Shown here piece after piece: positions 28,375 to 36,080 of a stretch of DNA of 41,053 nucleotides. The DNA lies in NCBI GenBank assembly GCA_031288305.1, contig JAITRP010000165.1, positions 1-41,053 on the forward strand, written 5' to 3'. Position numbers and translations under genes: made by a program. The DNA is from Zoogloeaceae bacterium. Its GTDB lineage: Bacteria > Pseudomonadota > Gammaproteobacteria > Burkholderiales > Rhodocyclaceae. Below the pieces are notes generated by a model that was not told the origin of the DNA, did not search any database, and saw only the letters and a list, made by a program, of their open reading frames with translations. How positions within the stretch are numbered: the stretch's first letter is position 1; each line of letters opens with the position of its first letter.

Positions 28375-31300
28375 TCACAATCCAAGCAGACGGCCCAACC
28401 GCTGGAACAGCGCAGGCCACGCTTCGGTATCGGCTGGGAAGCGAATGAAAGTAAAACCCCGGTCTTCCCACAGGGCTTGCAGTTCGCGTGGAGTATCGGG
28501 CAAGGCGATGGCAACGTAATGATCAGGCCAATGCAACAAAACGAGTCCTTCGGTTTCCACGACCGCCGGGAAAGGGCCATCCGGCAGATGTGTCGCAAGG
28601 GACTGGCGCCATTGGCCCAACCAACCGGATGGCGTTTCCGGTTCAGGTGGCAATGGCGATTCGGCTTCCGGCTGCTGCGGCATGGATTCGACTTGCGCCA
28701 GACGCCAGAGAATGCGAACCGCCTCGGCATCGCGACGATCAATCAGTTCATGGTCGGGCTGATTGTAATAGGATAGCAGGCAACGATAGCAACCCGCGAC
28801 GCAACGGGTGTCCGGTTGTTCTTGGCGATTGTTGAAGGACGGCCATTCGCCGCCACCGTCCGGCACGTCATAGTGCATGATACGCAGCGAATGACGCGCC
28901 GCCTGTCGCAAGGCCAAGGGATCATTGACCAGCCGAATCAGCACGCCCGCGCCGCCTTCGGTCGCTTCGTAGAACAGTATGCCTTTGCGGTGACGCGGAT
29001 CGGGCAATGCCTCGGCCAGGAGTTCCGCCTCTTCGAGTTGGAAGGCTGCCTCAATGCCTCGCTTGAGGGCGTGCTGCAAGGTCACGAAGGTCTTTTCTTC
29101 CCAGACGCCGCAAGGTTGCAGCAGCAAGGCATTCTTGTGATCCTGGACGTAGGGCACGACGGGCTGCGACGGCAGGCGTTCCCCATCGTTGGCGACAGAT
29201 GGGCGTTCTTCCCCTTCCCACCAACCCGTGCGCGGATTGATGAAGAAACCGAATTCATTCGGTTGCCGGCGTCGGCGCAATCCCTTGTTGATGCGGGTGA
29301 TGGCGGCGCCGGCGCCGTAGCGCAGGGTACAGATGTCTCCCTCGCCATCTTGAGCCAGCACGGTATGGACATCAATGCGGCGGTTGCGGATCGCCCAGCG
29401 AAAGGTGGTCTGCAATTCGAATGCCTGACGCTGGCGTTCCTCGTCGTTGGCCGTAATACGTTCGGTAGGCTCGGTATCGACGTTGTCGATGCGGTACAGG
29501 TTGTTGATGTTCAACGCATCGAGCAGCGGCTGGCCACAGGCGTGGCAGGCGTTCCAATGGGATTCGAAGTGCGCGGCGCCGCAGTTCGAGCAGATGCGCA
29601 CGGCCTGGGTACTGAGCATGCCGCCGGAGGTTTCCGGATCATCGGACGACAGGGCAATGCGGGCGCGAACCACCCGGTAGGCGCGGCCTTCGTGATAAAC
29701 CAGGCTGCGCGGCCCGAATTCGGACAGCGCCAGAAAACGCGGGCGTTGCAGGAAAGTATTGCCGCCCCGCACATCGACACGGCCTGGAATGTAAGCCATC
29801 AGCGGCAAACGCGGGAAGTTGTAGCCTGGCAGAAAGCCTTCGGTAGCCAGATAACGGTAAGTGTAAAAATCGCTGGAGAAGGAGTCGCGCCCGTGCAGGA
29901 GCAGGTCGATCTGATCGGACGCCTGCCGCCAGCGGCGTTTGGCATTGTCGCGCTCGCGTTTGTCGGTAATGGCATAATTGTTCAAGGTCTCGTCGGCCAG
30001 CCGCTTTTGCCGTTCCGCCGAGGTAAACAAATCCCGCCAGCGGTTGAAGGCGCGCTGGAAGGCTTCCGGCGCCGCAGCAATGGCAGACTGGGCATGGGTC
30101 TGGCAGTCGGCAAACCACGGCGCGCGTTCGGGTGTCAGGTGTTCTTCCACCATGCGCAGAACATCGGCTGCTTGTCTGACCGCCTCGGTCATGACATCAT
30201 CCTGCCCCAAGGCTCCGACGATGGGCGCGCGCACGGGCAGTTGCGGCAAGGTGGGATCGACGATATTGGCGATCGAACTGTCGAGTTCCTTGCGGCTGGC
30301 AGCCAGCCAGATGGCCTGGAGATGGCTCTGGATCAAGTCCTGATTGGCCAAATCCAGCAAGGGCGCCTTGACCACGCCATGCACCATGGCGGCGGGTTCG
30401 CGGAAAAAATATTGGTCATGCGGACTGCGCGCGGCGCAATAGGTCACCACCAGCGCCGCTTGGCCGCTACGCCCGGCGCGCCCGGCGCGTTGTACATAAT
30501 TGGCCGGCGTGGGCGGCACATTGCGCAGATACACGGCATTGAGCGCCGAAATGTCCACGCCCAGTTCCATGGTCGGCGAGCAAAACATCAAAGGCAGGAA
30601 GCGGGCTGGCTCGCCCTGTCTGTGGGCGATGCCGCGCAGTTCCCCATCCCGCAACGCCTCTTGCTCGCTGTCGCCGAAGCGGAAACGGCTTTCGCGCAGC
30701 GCGCGCAGTTCGCCATCGACCTGGGCTGTATGCTCACGAGCTTCCAGCCCGAACAGAAAACGGCGCTGCTGCCCGAGCATCGCGGCGACAGCCTGATACT
30801 GCTGCGCAAAGAACGCATTTGGTCTGGCGCCGGGCGTATCGCCGCAATGGAATCGCACCCGCCCGGCGTTGAGCCGAAAGCCCGGCGCGTTGAACAGGGT
30901 ATGTTCATCCCCGCGAATGAAACCGCCTTTTTGTGCAACGCAGATCATGGCGCCCAGCAAGGTCTGATAGTCAGCGCGGCGCAAGCTGGCTGCCGCTGGT
31001 TGCTCCCATAACGTCGAGTTGCGCAGGCTCTTGCCCAGGGCCGTTTGCAGTCCGCCGCGCAAAATCAGTTCCTCATCCTTGCCGCGCAAAACGTTCGTAC
31101 TGGGAGCTTGCAGGAACAGCCAGCGCCAGCCGAGCAGACGTTCTTCCCGTCCGATGCTCCACGGATTGCGCAGCAACCGCAGGGCTTCATCCTTGCGCTG
31201 CTGAAGCAGGTTGGGGTTCAGGGCTGCGGCATCCACCGCCAATCCTTTGCGCATGTAGTCGAAGAGGCAGCGGAAGGCTCGTTCCCGGACCTGTGGCGTC

Positions 31301-33633
31301 GCGTTGCGCAACAAATCGGGGGCGTTCTCGAAGCGCGCGGATTCATCGCAGAATGCCCGCAGGCCGGAATAGTCCACCCTCAGCAAGCCCAGTTCTTCCA
31401 GATTCGGATTGGTGTAGCGCCAACCGCGACGCTGATCGAACCAGGCTCGGTAGGCCAGTACGCAACGCAAGGCTTCTTCAGCATCGGCCAGGTTGCGGCC
31501 AACGGATTGCGGCTCCTGCATCCACTCGCCGCGATGGCTTTCTTCCGGCGTTTCCGTCGCGCTCAATGGCTGATCGAAGCCCAAGGCCGCGCGTACCGCC
31601 GCTCCGAGTTCGCTGTCGCCCCGCCCCGCTGTACCTGCTTGCGCCAACGCTCGGTAGATGGCGCCGCGCAACAGGCTGACAAAGGTGAAATCGTTGAAGT
31701 GGCCAGCCTGCAATGCCGCATCCTGGCGGTTATCCGTGAAACCCAGCAGTTTGCGTTTGTCCGCGCTGATGACGGGTTGACCGTGCATCCAGCGCAACGC
31801 GCTGGTGGTCAAGAGTGTAGTCGCTGAGCTTCGCCCTTCGGCGGACAGCGCCGAAAGGCGGTTGCTATCCTTGCCTTGCGCGCCATGCACCGCGCGGCAG
31901 CGCAAGCAGTAACGGAACTTGCCTGGGAGGAACCAGACTTCCTGACCGCGCCCGGTTTTGCCATTGTCTTGAACCGACATCCGTTCCACCGCCAGATGCC
32001 GATGGGTGCGTTTGAGTCGAAGCTCGCCCTGGCGTGTGATTTCAATCCATGCCTCAGGATAATCTTCCACCTTGCCTGCAAATTCGATGGGATCGGTAGG
32101 ATCGATGGGCAGCAGGAAACCCAGGCGCTCACCGATGGCGTCTTCTTCCGTGTCGGCATCCGTATCGTCATCCCGCGCCTTCGGCATGTCATCGATGTCA
32201 CGGGGCAGCACTTCCCAGCCTGAATCGTTGCGGCGCATCCTGACCGGGTGATATTCCTGCCCGCAATCCCGGCAAAAATGGGTGGAATACAACCGTTTTT
32301 GCCCATCTCCGGGTAGAAATTGTTGCCCCTCCAGCTCGACTGGACGGGTTCCCGGTGTGTCCAGGGTCGTGAATACCACACCGGCGCCACTGATGAACTG
32401 ATGAAGGCGAAATGCAAAAAAGGCTTTTTCACTCCCCTGTCCGTCGGCGCGGCGATTCTTTTCGAGTTGGGCAGCCAGTAACAGCATGGCGCGCAACGCG
32501 GCCTCCACTGCCACTTTGCTCCTTCCCGATTCTTCAGCCAGGCGGTCGGCGGCCCTGGCAAAGGTCAATGGATTGGCTCGACGCCATTTCCCACCCTGTT
32601 CACGCGTGATGCCAAGGCGGGTTTCCACCCAGATTGCCAATGGATGTTGGCGCAGCGTCGCATCGCCAGCATGCGTGGGAACCCCCGCATCGATGGCGGC
32701 GCCCAGTCGGGACTTGACCGAATCGGCAGTTTCGGAGGGTTCGGTAGCCCGTTCCAGATCTTCGGTGACGATGTTGAAAGGCGAGATCGGAGTTGCGAAC
32801 AGCGTGGAGGCAACGGAAGCGACTTTCTGATTGCGATCTTCCTGGCTGCCGTCCGAGGCCATCGTGGCGGACGTGCCGATACACCTCAAATGCCTCGGCG
32901 CCAGCCTTTCCCGCACCCGCCGCACCAGCATGGCAACGTCCGCGCCTTGCCGACCGCGATAGGTGTGCAACTCGTCCAATACCAGAAACTGCAAGCCGGA
33001 GCAGTTGGCGATCACCCGGCTGTCGGTTTCGTTTTGCCGGATCATGAGCATTTCCAGCATCATGAAGTTGGTCAGCAGGATGTCCGGCGGGTTATCCCTG
33101 ATCCGGTCGCGTTCTTCCCTGCTTTCCTGACCGGTATAGCGCGCAAACGTTACTGGGCCGTCATTGCCGACGAACTTGATCAGTTCTTCCCGCTGGCTGT
33201 TGGCCAGAGCATTCATCGGATAGATCACGATGGCGCGCGTTCTGGGCGTACCGTCCGTGGCCTTGGCGCGCAGCACCGCATCCACGATCGGGATGAAAAA
33301 GCACAGCGACTTGCCTGAACCGGTTCCCGTGGTTACCACATAGCTTTCTCCTCGGGCGGAAAAGGCGATCGCCTGTTCCTGATGGGTGTAAAGGTCGATG
33401 GGAAACAGCTTGGCCGTTGCCGCCAGCAGTTCGTTCGCGGCGGCAAGCTGTTGCGTCGAACGCCCTTGGCGGTAGCGCGGATTGATCTGTATCAGGGGTT
33501 CCGGCCAGTAACGACCGTCGGCATAAGCCGCGTGAACGCCCTTCTGGATGTCCTCCGCCCGGATGGAGGTGAAGGAACGCGCAAACTGGCTATAGTCTGT
33601 GATCAATTGGTTTCTGAGCGAGAAAACGTCCAT
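28375..33633 (-). CDS. DEAD/DEAH-box helicase with DUF1998 domain (DrmA-DrmB/DruE-like)
   Basis: This 1752-aa superfamily-2 helicase has Walker A GTGSGKS (103-109) and DELH (220-223). A Cys-rich insert follows at about 450 (HFCRDCGQEYH), then the second helicase lobe with MELGVDIS and QRAGRAGR. A zinc-ribbon-like CSNC...CHAC (about 1345-1370) and a DUF1998 (MZB) region with GCYRCLLSYYNQ (about 1610-1620) come next. The tail of about 100 residues looks like a small alpha/beta domain. DISARM encodes helicase (DrmA) and DUF1998 (DrmB) separately, while Druantia DruE joins them at about this length. It is the first gene after a 165-bp region with repeated motifs, so it probably has its own promoter. 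Confidence 0.88.
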   Translation of the reverse strand: MDVFSLRNQLITDYSQFARSFTSIRAEDIQKGVHAAYADGRYWPEPLIQINPRYRQGRSTQQLAAANELLAATAKLFPIDLYTHQEQAIAFSARGESYVVTTGTGSGKSLCFFIPIVDAVLRAKATDGTPRTRAIVIYPMNALANSQREELIKFVGNDGPVTFARYTGQESREERDRIRDNPPDILLTNFMMLEMLMIRQNETDSRVIANCSGLQFLVLDELHTYRGRQGADVAMLVRRVRERLAPRHLRCIGTSATMASDGSQEDRNQKVASVASTLFATPISPFNIVTEDLERATEPSETADSVKSRLGAAIDAGVPTHAGDATLRQHPLAIWVETRLGITREQGGKWRRANPLTFARAADRLAEESGRSKVAVEAALRAMLLLAAQLEKNRRADGQGSEKAFFAFRLHQFISGAGVVFTTLDTPGTRPVELEGQQFLPGDGQKRLYSTHFCRDCGQEYHPVRMRRNDSGWEVLPRDIDDMPKARDDDTDADTEEDAIGERLGFLLPIDPTDPIEFAGKVEDYPEAWIEITRQGELRLKRTHRHLAVERMSVQDNGKTGRGQEVWFLPGKFRYCLRCRAVHGAQGKDSNRLSALSAEGRSSATTLLTTSALRWMHGQPVISADKRKLLGFTDNRQDAALQAGHFNDFTFVSLLRGAIYRALAQAGTAGRGDSELGAAVRAALGFDQPLSATETPEESHRGEWMQEPQSVGRNLADAEEALRCVLAYRAWFDQRRGWRYTNPNLEELGLLRVDYSGLRAFCDESARFENAPDLLRNATPQVRERAFRCLFDYMRKGLAVDAAALNPNLLQQRKDEALRLLRNPWSIGREERLLGWRWLFLQAPSTNVLRGKDEELILRGGLQTALGKSLRNSTLWEQPAAASLRRADYQTLLGAMICVAQKGGFIRGDEHTLFNAPGFRLNAGRVRFHCGDTPGARPNAFFAQQYQAVAAMLGQQRRFLFGLEAREHTAQVDGELRALRESRFRFGDSEQEALRDGELRGIAHRQGEPARFLPLMFCSPTMELGVDISALNAVYLRNVPPTPANYVQRAGRAGRSGQAALVVTYCAARSPHDQYFFREPAAMVHGVVKAPLLDLANQDLIQSHLQAIWLAASRKELDSSIANIVDPTLPQLPVRAPIVGALGQDDVMTEAVRQAADVLRMVEEHLTPERAPWFADCQTHAQSAIAAAPEAFQRAFNRWRDLFTSAERQKRLADETLNNYAITDKRERDNAKRRWRQASDQIDLLLHGRDSFSSDFYTYRYLATEGFLPGYNFPRLPLMAYIPGRVDVRGGNTFLQRPRFLALSEFGPRSLVYHEGRAYRVVRARIALSSDDPETSGGMLSTQAVRICSNCGAAHFESHWNACHACGQPLLDALNINNLYRIDNVDTEPTERITANDEERQRQAFELQTTFRWAIRNRRIDVHTVLAQDGEGDICTLRYGAGAAITRINKGLRRRRQPNEFGFFINPRTGWWEGEERPSVANDGERLPSQPVVPYVQDHKNALLLQPCGVWEEKTFVTLQHALKRGIEAAFQLEEAELLAEALPDPRHRKGILFYEATEGGAGVLIRLVNDPLALRQAARHSLRIMHYDVPDGGGEWPSFNNRQEQPDTRCVAGCYRCLLSYYNQPDHELIDRRDAEAVRILWRLAQVESMPQQPEAESPLPPEPETPSGWLGQWRQSLATHLPDGPFPAVVETEGLVLLHWPDHYVAIALPDTPRELQALWEDRGFTFIRFPADTEAWPALFQRLGRLLGL

Positions 33634-33675
33634 TGGCGTCGTTCCGTGATCGTTGCGGGAGTGTCAAAGTATTTC

Positions 33676-33695
33676 CATCGACCAGCTATCGACCA
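33676..33695. promoter_or_regulatory. Direct-repeat operator candidate (boxes 1 and 2)
   Basis: Two adjacent copies of an ATCGACCA motif (33677-33684 and 33688-33695), 11 bp apart or about one helical turn, lie 43 bp upstream of the large helicase start. On the minus strand they read TGGTCGAT. The same motif recurs at 33754. Confidence 0.5.
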
Positions 33696-33754
33696 ATTCA
33701 TGATTCAATAAACCATTGATTTATATGAGATCACGTGCCGTATCATCTGGTTTC

Positions 33755-33776
33755 TATCGACCATCTCATGTCGATA
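33755..33776. promoter_or_regulatory. Palindromic operator candidate TATCGAC-N8-GTCGATA
   Basis: A perfect 7-bp inverted repeat with an 8-nt spacer lies in the gap between the AlbA-type regulator and the large helicase. The left half matches the direct-repeat boxes at 33676-33695. A TATAAA-like -10 element on the minus strand (33720-33725) lies between the two sets of boxes. This suggests repressor control of the defence operon by the regulator(s) encoded just upstream. Confidence 0.55.
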
Positions 33777-33798
33777 AGCGCGTTTTTGTCCGATAGGA

Positions 33799-35466
33799 TC
33801 ATGGCGCAGCCCAGTAGCGACGCCAGCGGTTGTCCCCTTTGAAATGAATTTCGTTCCTGGCGATCAAGGCATCCAATGCGCGTTTGATCTGCCTGGGATG
33901 GATTTCGCTGCCGATGCGTTGATGAACTTCACTGGTCGATGAACGCGGATAGCGGCGCAGGTCTTCCAGAATCAGCGCCGCCAAGCGATGGGGTTCGATC
34001 CGTTTCAAGGTGGTGCCTACCGGAAAACTCAGGCTACGCAGCAATTCGGGAGCGACAAAGTAGCGCGTGGCCTGGGTGCGCCCGGCGCTGTGGACGATAT
34101 TCCAGTCGAGCAGACGGGTCAGCCAGGGTTGCAGGACCTCGATGCCCGGCAATTCCAGCGCGGTTGCCAGTTCCCGGGCGGTCAGCGCGTCATGCTGCGC
34201 CAGCAAGCCCAGGACGATGCGTTCACGCTGGGTCAACCGGTACGTCTGGTCGGCCTTGGCAATGAAATCGATGACTTCGGGCTTGATGATCCGGCGACGC
34301 ACCGTCACTTGCACGCAATCATGCAGTTCGGCCAATTCGGGCACTGGCCTGCCTTGCGACAACAGCACTTCGAACATCTTGTCGAAGCCGCTGCCTTCAC
34401 GCTCCATCAGCTTGAGATCGTGAAACAGCCGGGCAAGGTGCTCGTTGCGGCGTACCGTCGTGTGCAGGACGTTCCACGGGGTAACGCCCAAGGGAAGCAG
34501 ACCGGGATTGACGACTTCAAGCCGGTCGGGGTGCAGATTCAAGAAAATGTCACCCCGCTGGGTATAGGGACGATGCACGAGGGCATTGACCAGCAGTTCG
34601 CGCACCACGATCTCATCGAATGCGGGCACGTTCTGGCGGTACAAGCCGTCGGGCAACTCGTACCGTTCCCGGAAATCGGGTACATCCTGCCAGACAGCCT
34701 CGATCAGTTCCACCGGATTCAGCGCATGGTCATCCCAGACCAGTTTGTTGACCTTTTGGATATGTTCGTCGTACTTGATGAACTGGATGACCGGAGCAGT
34801 CGTCAGTTGCGCCCGATGTTGCCGCTTGCCAATGCAAAGGATGCCAAGATGGGTCAGGTACTCATCCTGGGCAAGCTGGTAGTGATCGAGCAGTTCCTCG
34901 TCGCCTTTCTCCTTGACGGACGCTTTGACACGATCGGATGCGCGCAGGGCCTCCAGCAATCGGCGGAACTTGCCGGAATCGCGCTCTGTACGCGGGACGT
35001 GCAAAGTTGTCTGTGTCTCCCAGGGCAACGCGCTGCGCTCGGTTGCCAAGCGCATCACTTCGTCGCCGGTAACTGGTTTGCTCTGGTCTGCAACGCGCAG
35101 GAAATAACGACCATCGGTGGTCGAAGCGACTGCGATGGCACGCGGGATGGTCAGGTCGATGTATTGACCGCCATTGGCGGCAGTCCGAATGTCGGGAAGC
35201 GCCACCACATTGACCGTACGCCCGGCGAGCTTGCGCCGCAGCGTGTCCGGCAACTCGATGGGAACCTGCTGGCCCGCGGGCGGAATGCTCTGGTTATTTT
35301 CGATGCCGATCAGCAGATGGCCGCCTGTCGCATTGGCGAAGGCTACGCAATCCCTGGCCAGTTCTCCCCAATCGGCTGTCTTGCCCAGTACCGCACGCAG
35401 CGATTTCTTGTCGAGCAATTGTCCTTCCTGGCTCATCGGCAAGCGATCCTCATATCCATGTCCCAT
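33799..35466 (-). CDS. AlbA_2/Schlafen-type ATP-binding regulator
   Basis: This 555-aa protein has an N-terminal AlbA_2 (Schlafen AAA_4-like) domain (CVAFANATGGHLLIGIEN). A RecG-like HATPase_c_4 domain follows (ELLVNALVHRPY, VVNPGLLPLGVTPWN, LMEREGSGFDKMF), then C-terminal winged-helix modules (about 410-475 and 495-555). Such proteins are often regulators associated with defence genes. The ATG at 35464-35466 shares one base with the TGA of the small HTH gene, giving translational coupling. A TTG just before it and an ATG 11 codons in, behind GAGG, are alternative starts. It probably controls the operon through the TATCGAC boxes, which is inference. Confidence 0.8.
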   Translation of the reverse strand: MGHGYEDRLPMSQEGQLLDKKSLRAVLGKTADWGELARDCVAFANATGGHLLIGIENNQSIPPAGQQVPIELPDTLRRKLAGRTVNVVALPDIRTAANGGQYIDLTIPRAIAVASTTDGRYFLRVADQSKPVTGDEVMRLATERSALPWETQTTLHVPRTERDSGKFRRLLEALRASDRVKASVKEKGDEELLDHYQLAQDEYLTHLGILCIGKRQHRAQLTTAPVIQFIKYDEHIQKVNKLVWDDHALNPVELIEAVWQDVPDFRERYELPDGLYRQNVPAFDEIVVRELLVNALVHRPYTQRGDIFLNLHPDRLEVVNPGLLPLGVTPWNVLHTTVRRNEHLARLFHDLKLMEREGSGFDKMFEVLLSQGRPVPELAELHDCVQVTVRRRIIKPEVIDFIAKADQTYRLTQRERIVLGLLAQHDALTARELATALELPGIEVLQPWLTRLLDWNIVHSAGRTQATRYFVAPELLRSLSFPVGTTLKRIEPHRLAALILEDLRRYPRSSTSEVHQRIGSEIHPRQIKRALDALIARNEIHFKGDNRWRRYWAAP

Positions 35467-35783
35467 CAATCCAGTACCACCAGGAATTTGGTCGCCAGCG
35501 CGGTCGGTTGGACGTCCCGGACATTGCGTTGCAGCGAAACCAGTCCGTAGTCCGCCATCAAGCGCAGCGTGCGCGACAGGTTCGGCACCCTGCGTCCACT
35601 GAGTTCAGCCAGTTCCGTCAGTGACTTTGGTTGCCTTTCATGGATCAACCGCAGCAGGCGGCGATTATCGTCCGAGAGTACGGCGGTCAGCGACGCCAAG
35701 GATGGAAACCAAATACTTGGGGACTCGCTTCCTTGCGGAGGCGAGCCGCCTGGCTGCCGGACACCGACAATGCAGCGCTTCAT
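35466..35783 (-). CDS. Small winged-helix (MarR/ArsR-like) transcriptional regulator
   Basis: This 105-aa protein has a clear wHTH at about residues 38-95 (LRLIHERQPKSLTELAELSG, then RTLRLMADYGLVSLQ). The first 30 residues are low in predicted structure and rich in Gly, Pro and Ser. There is no strong ribosome site; the presumed transcript has a leader of only about 25 nt after the TATAAT at 35815-35820. It is the first gene of the minus-strand defence cluster and is coupled to the AlbA-type regulator. The likely role is auto-repression through the dyad over its promoter. Confidence 0.75.
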   Translation of the reverse strand: MKRCIVGVRQPGGSPPQGSESPSIWFPSLASLTAVLSDDNRRLLRLIHERQPKSLTELAELSGRRVPNLSRTLRLMADYGLVSLQRNVRDVQPTALATKFLVVLD

Positions 35784-35814
35784 GTTCGCGAATCCAATGA
35801 CACGTTGAACTGTA

Positions 35815-35833
35815 ATTATATCAGTATCTGATA
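35815..35833 (-). promoter_or_regulatory. Promoter -10 box with overlapping dyad
   Basis: A minus-strand TATAAT (fwd ATTATA, 35815-35820) overlaps the inverted repeat TATCAG-TAT-CTGATA (35819-35833). The -35 element is weak. The overlap fits repression of the winged-helix gene that starts 32 bp downstream. A GGTCGAT half-box like those at 33676 also occurs near 35892. Confidence 0.55.
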
Positions 35834-36033
35834 ATCATCGTCGATCAAGAACACACGGCAAATCAAAGGGTGCTTTCGACAAGCCTCAGAAAGGTCGATC
35901 TGTCTATGCCTTTACCCTGTACAAAAAGGGTTTGAGAAAAAAGGAAAAGGCTGGAAAGGAAGGGGCTTCAAGGGAAAGGGGCTTACCTGTAAAAGGCGCT
36001 TTCCTCCTGAACGCCGGATTTTCCGAAAAGTTC
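35834..36033. other. Gene-free spacer between regulator promoter and integrase terminator
   Basis: No gene is seen. There is a direct repeat GGAAGGGGCTT / GGAAAGGGGCTT (about 35956-35984), an ACCCT/AGGGT mini-hairpin (about 35922-35938), and purine-rich sequence. The composition is AT-richer than the genes around it. Confidence 0.4.
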
Positions 36034-36060
36034 AAAAAACCGGCGCGATTCGCGCCGGTT
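36034..36060 (-). terminator. Rho-independent terminator of the integrase gene
   Basis: A perfect 10-bp stem AACCGGCGCG/CGCGCCGGTT with a 3-nt loop is followed, on the minus strand, by a run of T residues (fwd A-run 36034-36039). It lies 20 bp downstream of the integrase stop. Confidence 0.85.
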
Positions 36061-36080
36061 GCTGTTGGTGGGTTCGTCCC

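Noticed and set aside
17962-33633. Canonical class 1 DISARM
   Set aside because: Helicase and DUF1998 are in one protein, no phospholipase-D DrmC gene is present, and an SMC-like ATPase and HNH nuclease are added. A DISARM-like hybrid describes it better.
17962-33633. Canonical Druantia
   Set aside because: Only the DruE-like helicase fits. DruH, DruA-D or DruF/G partners were not recognised.
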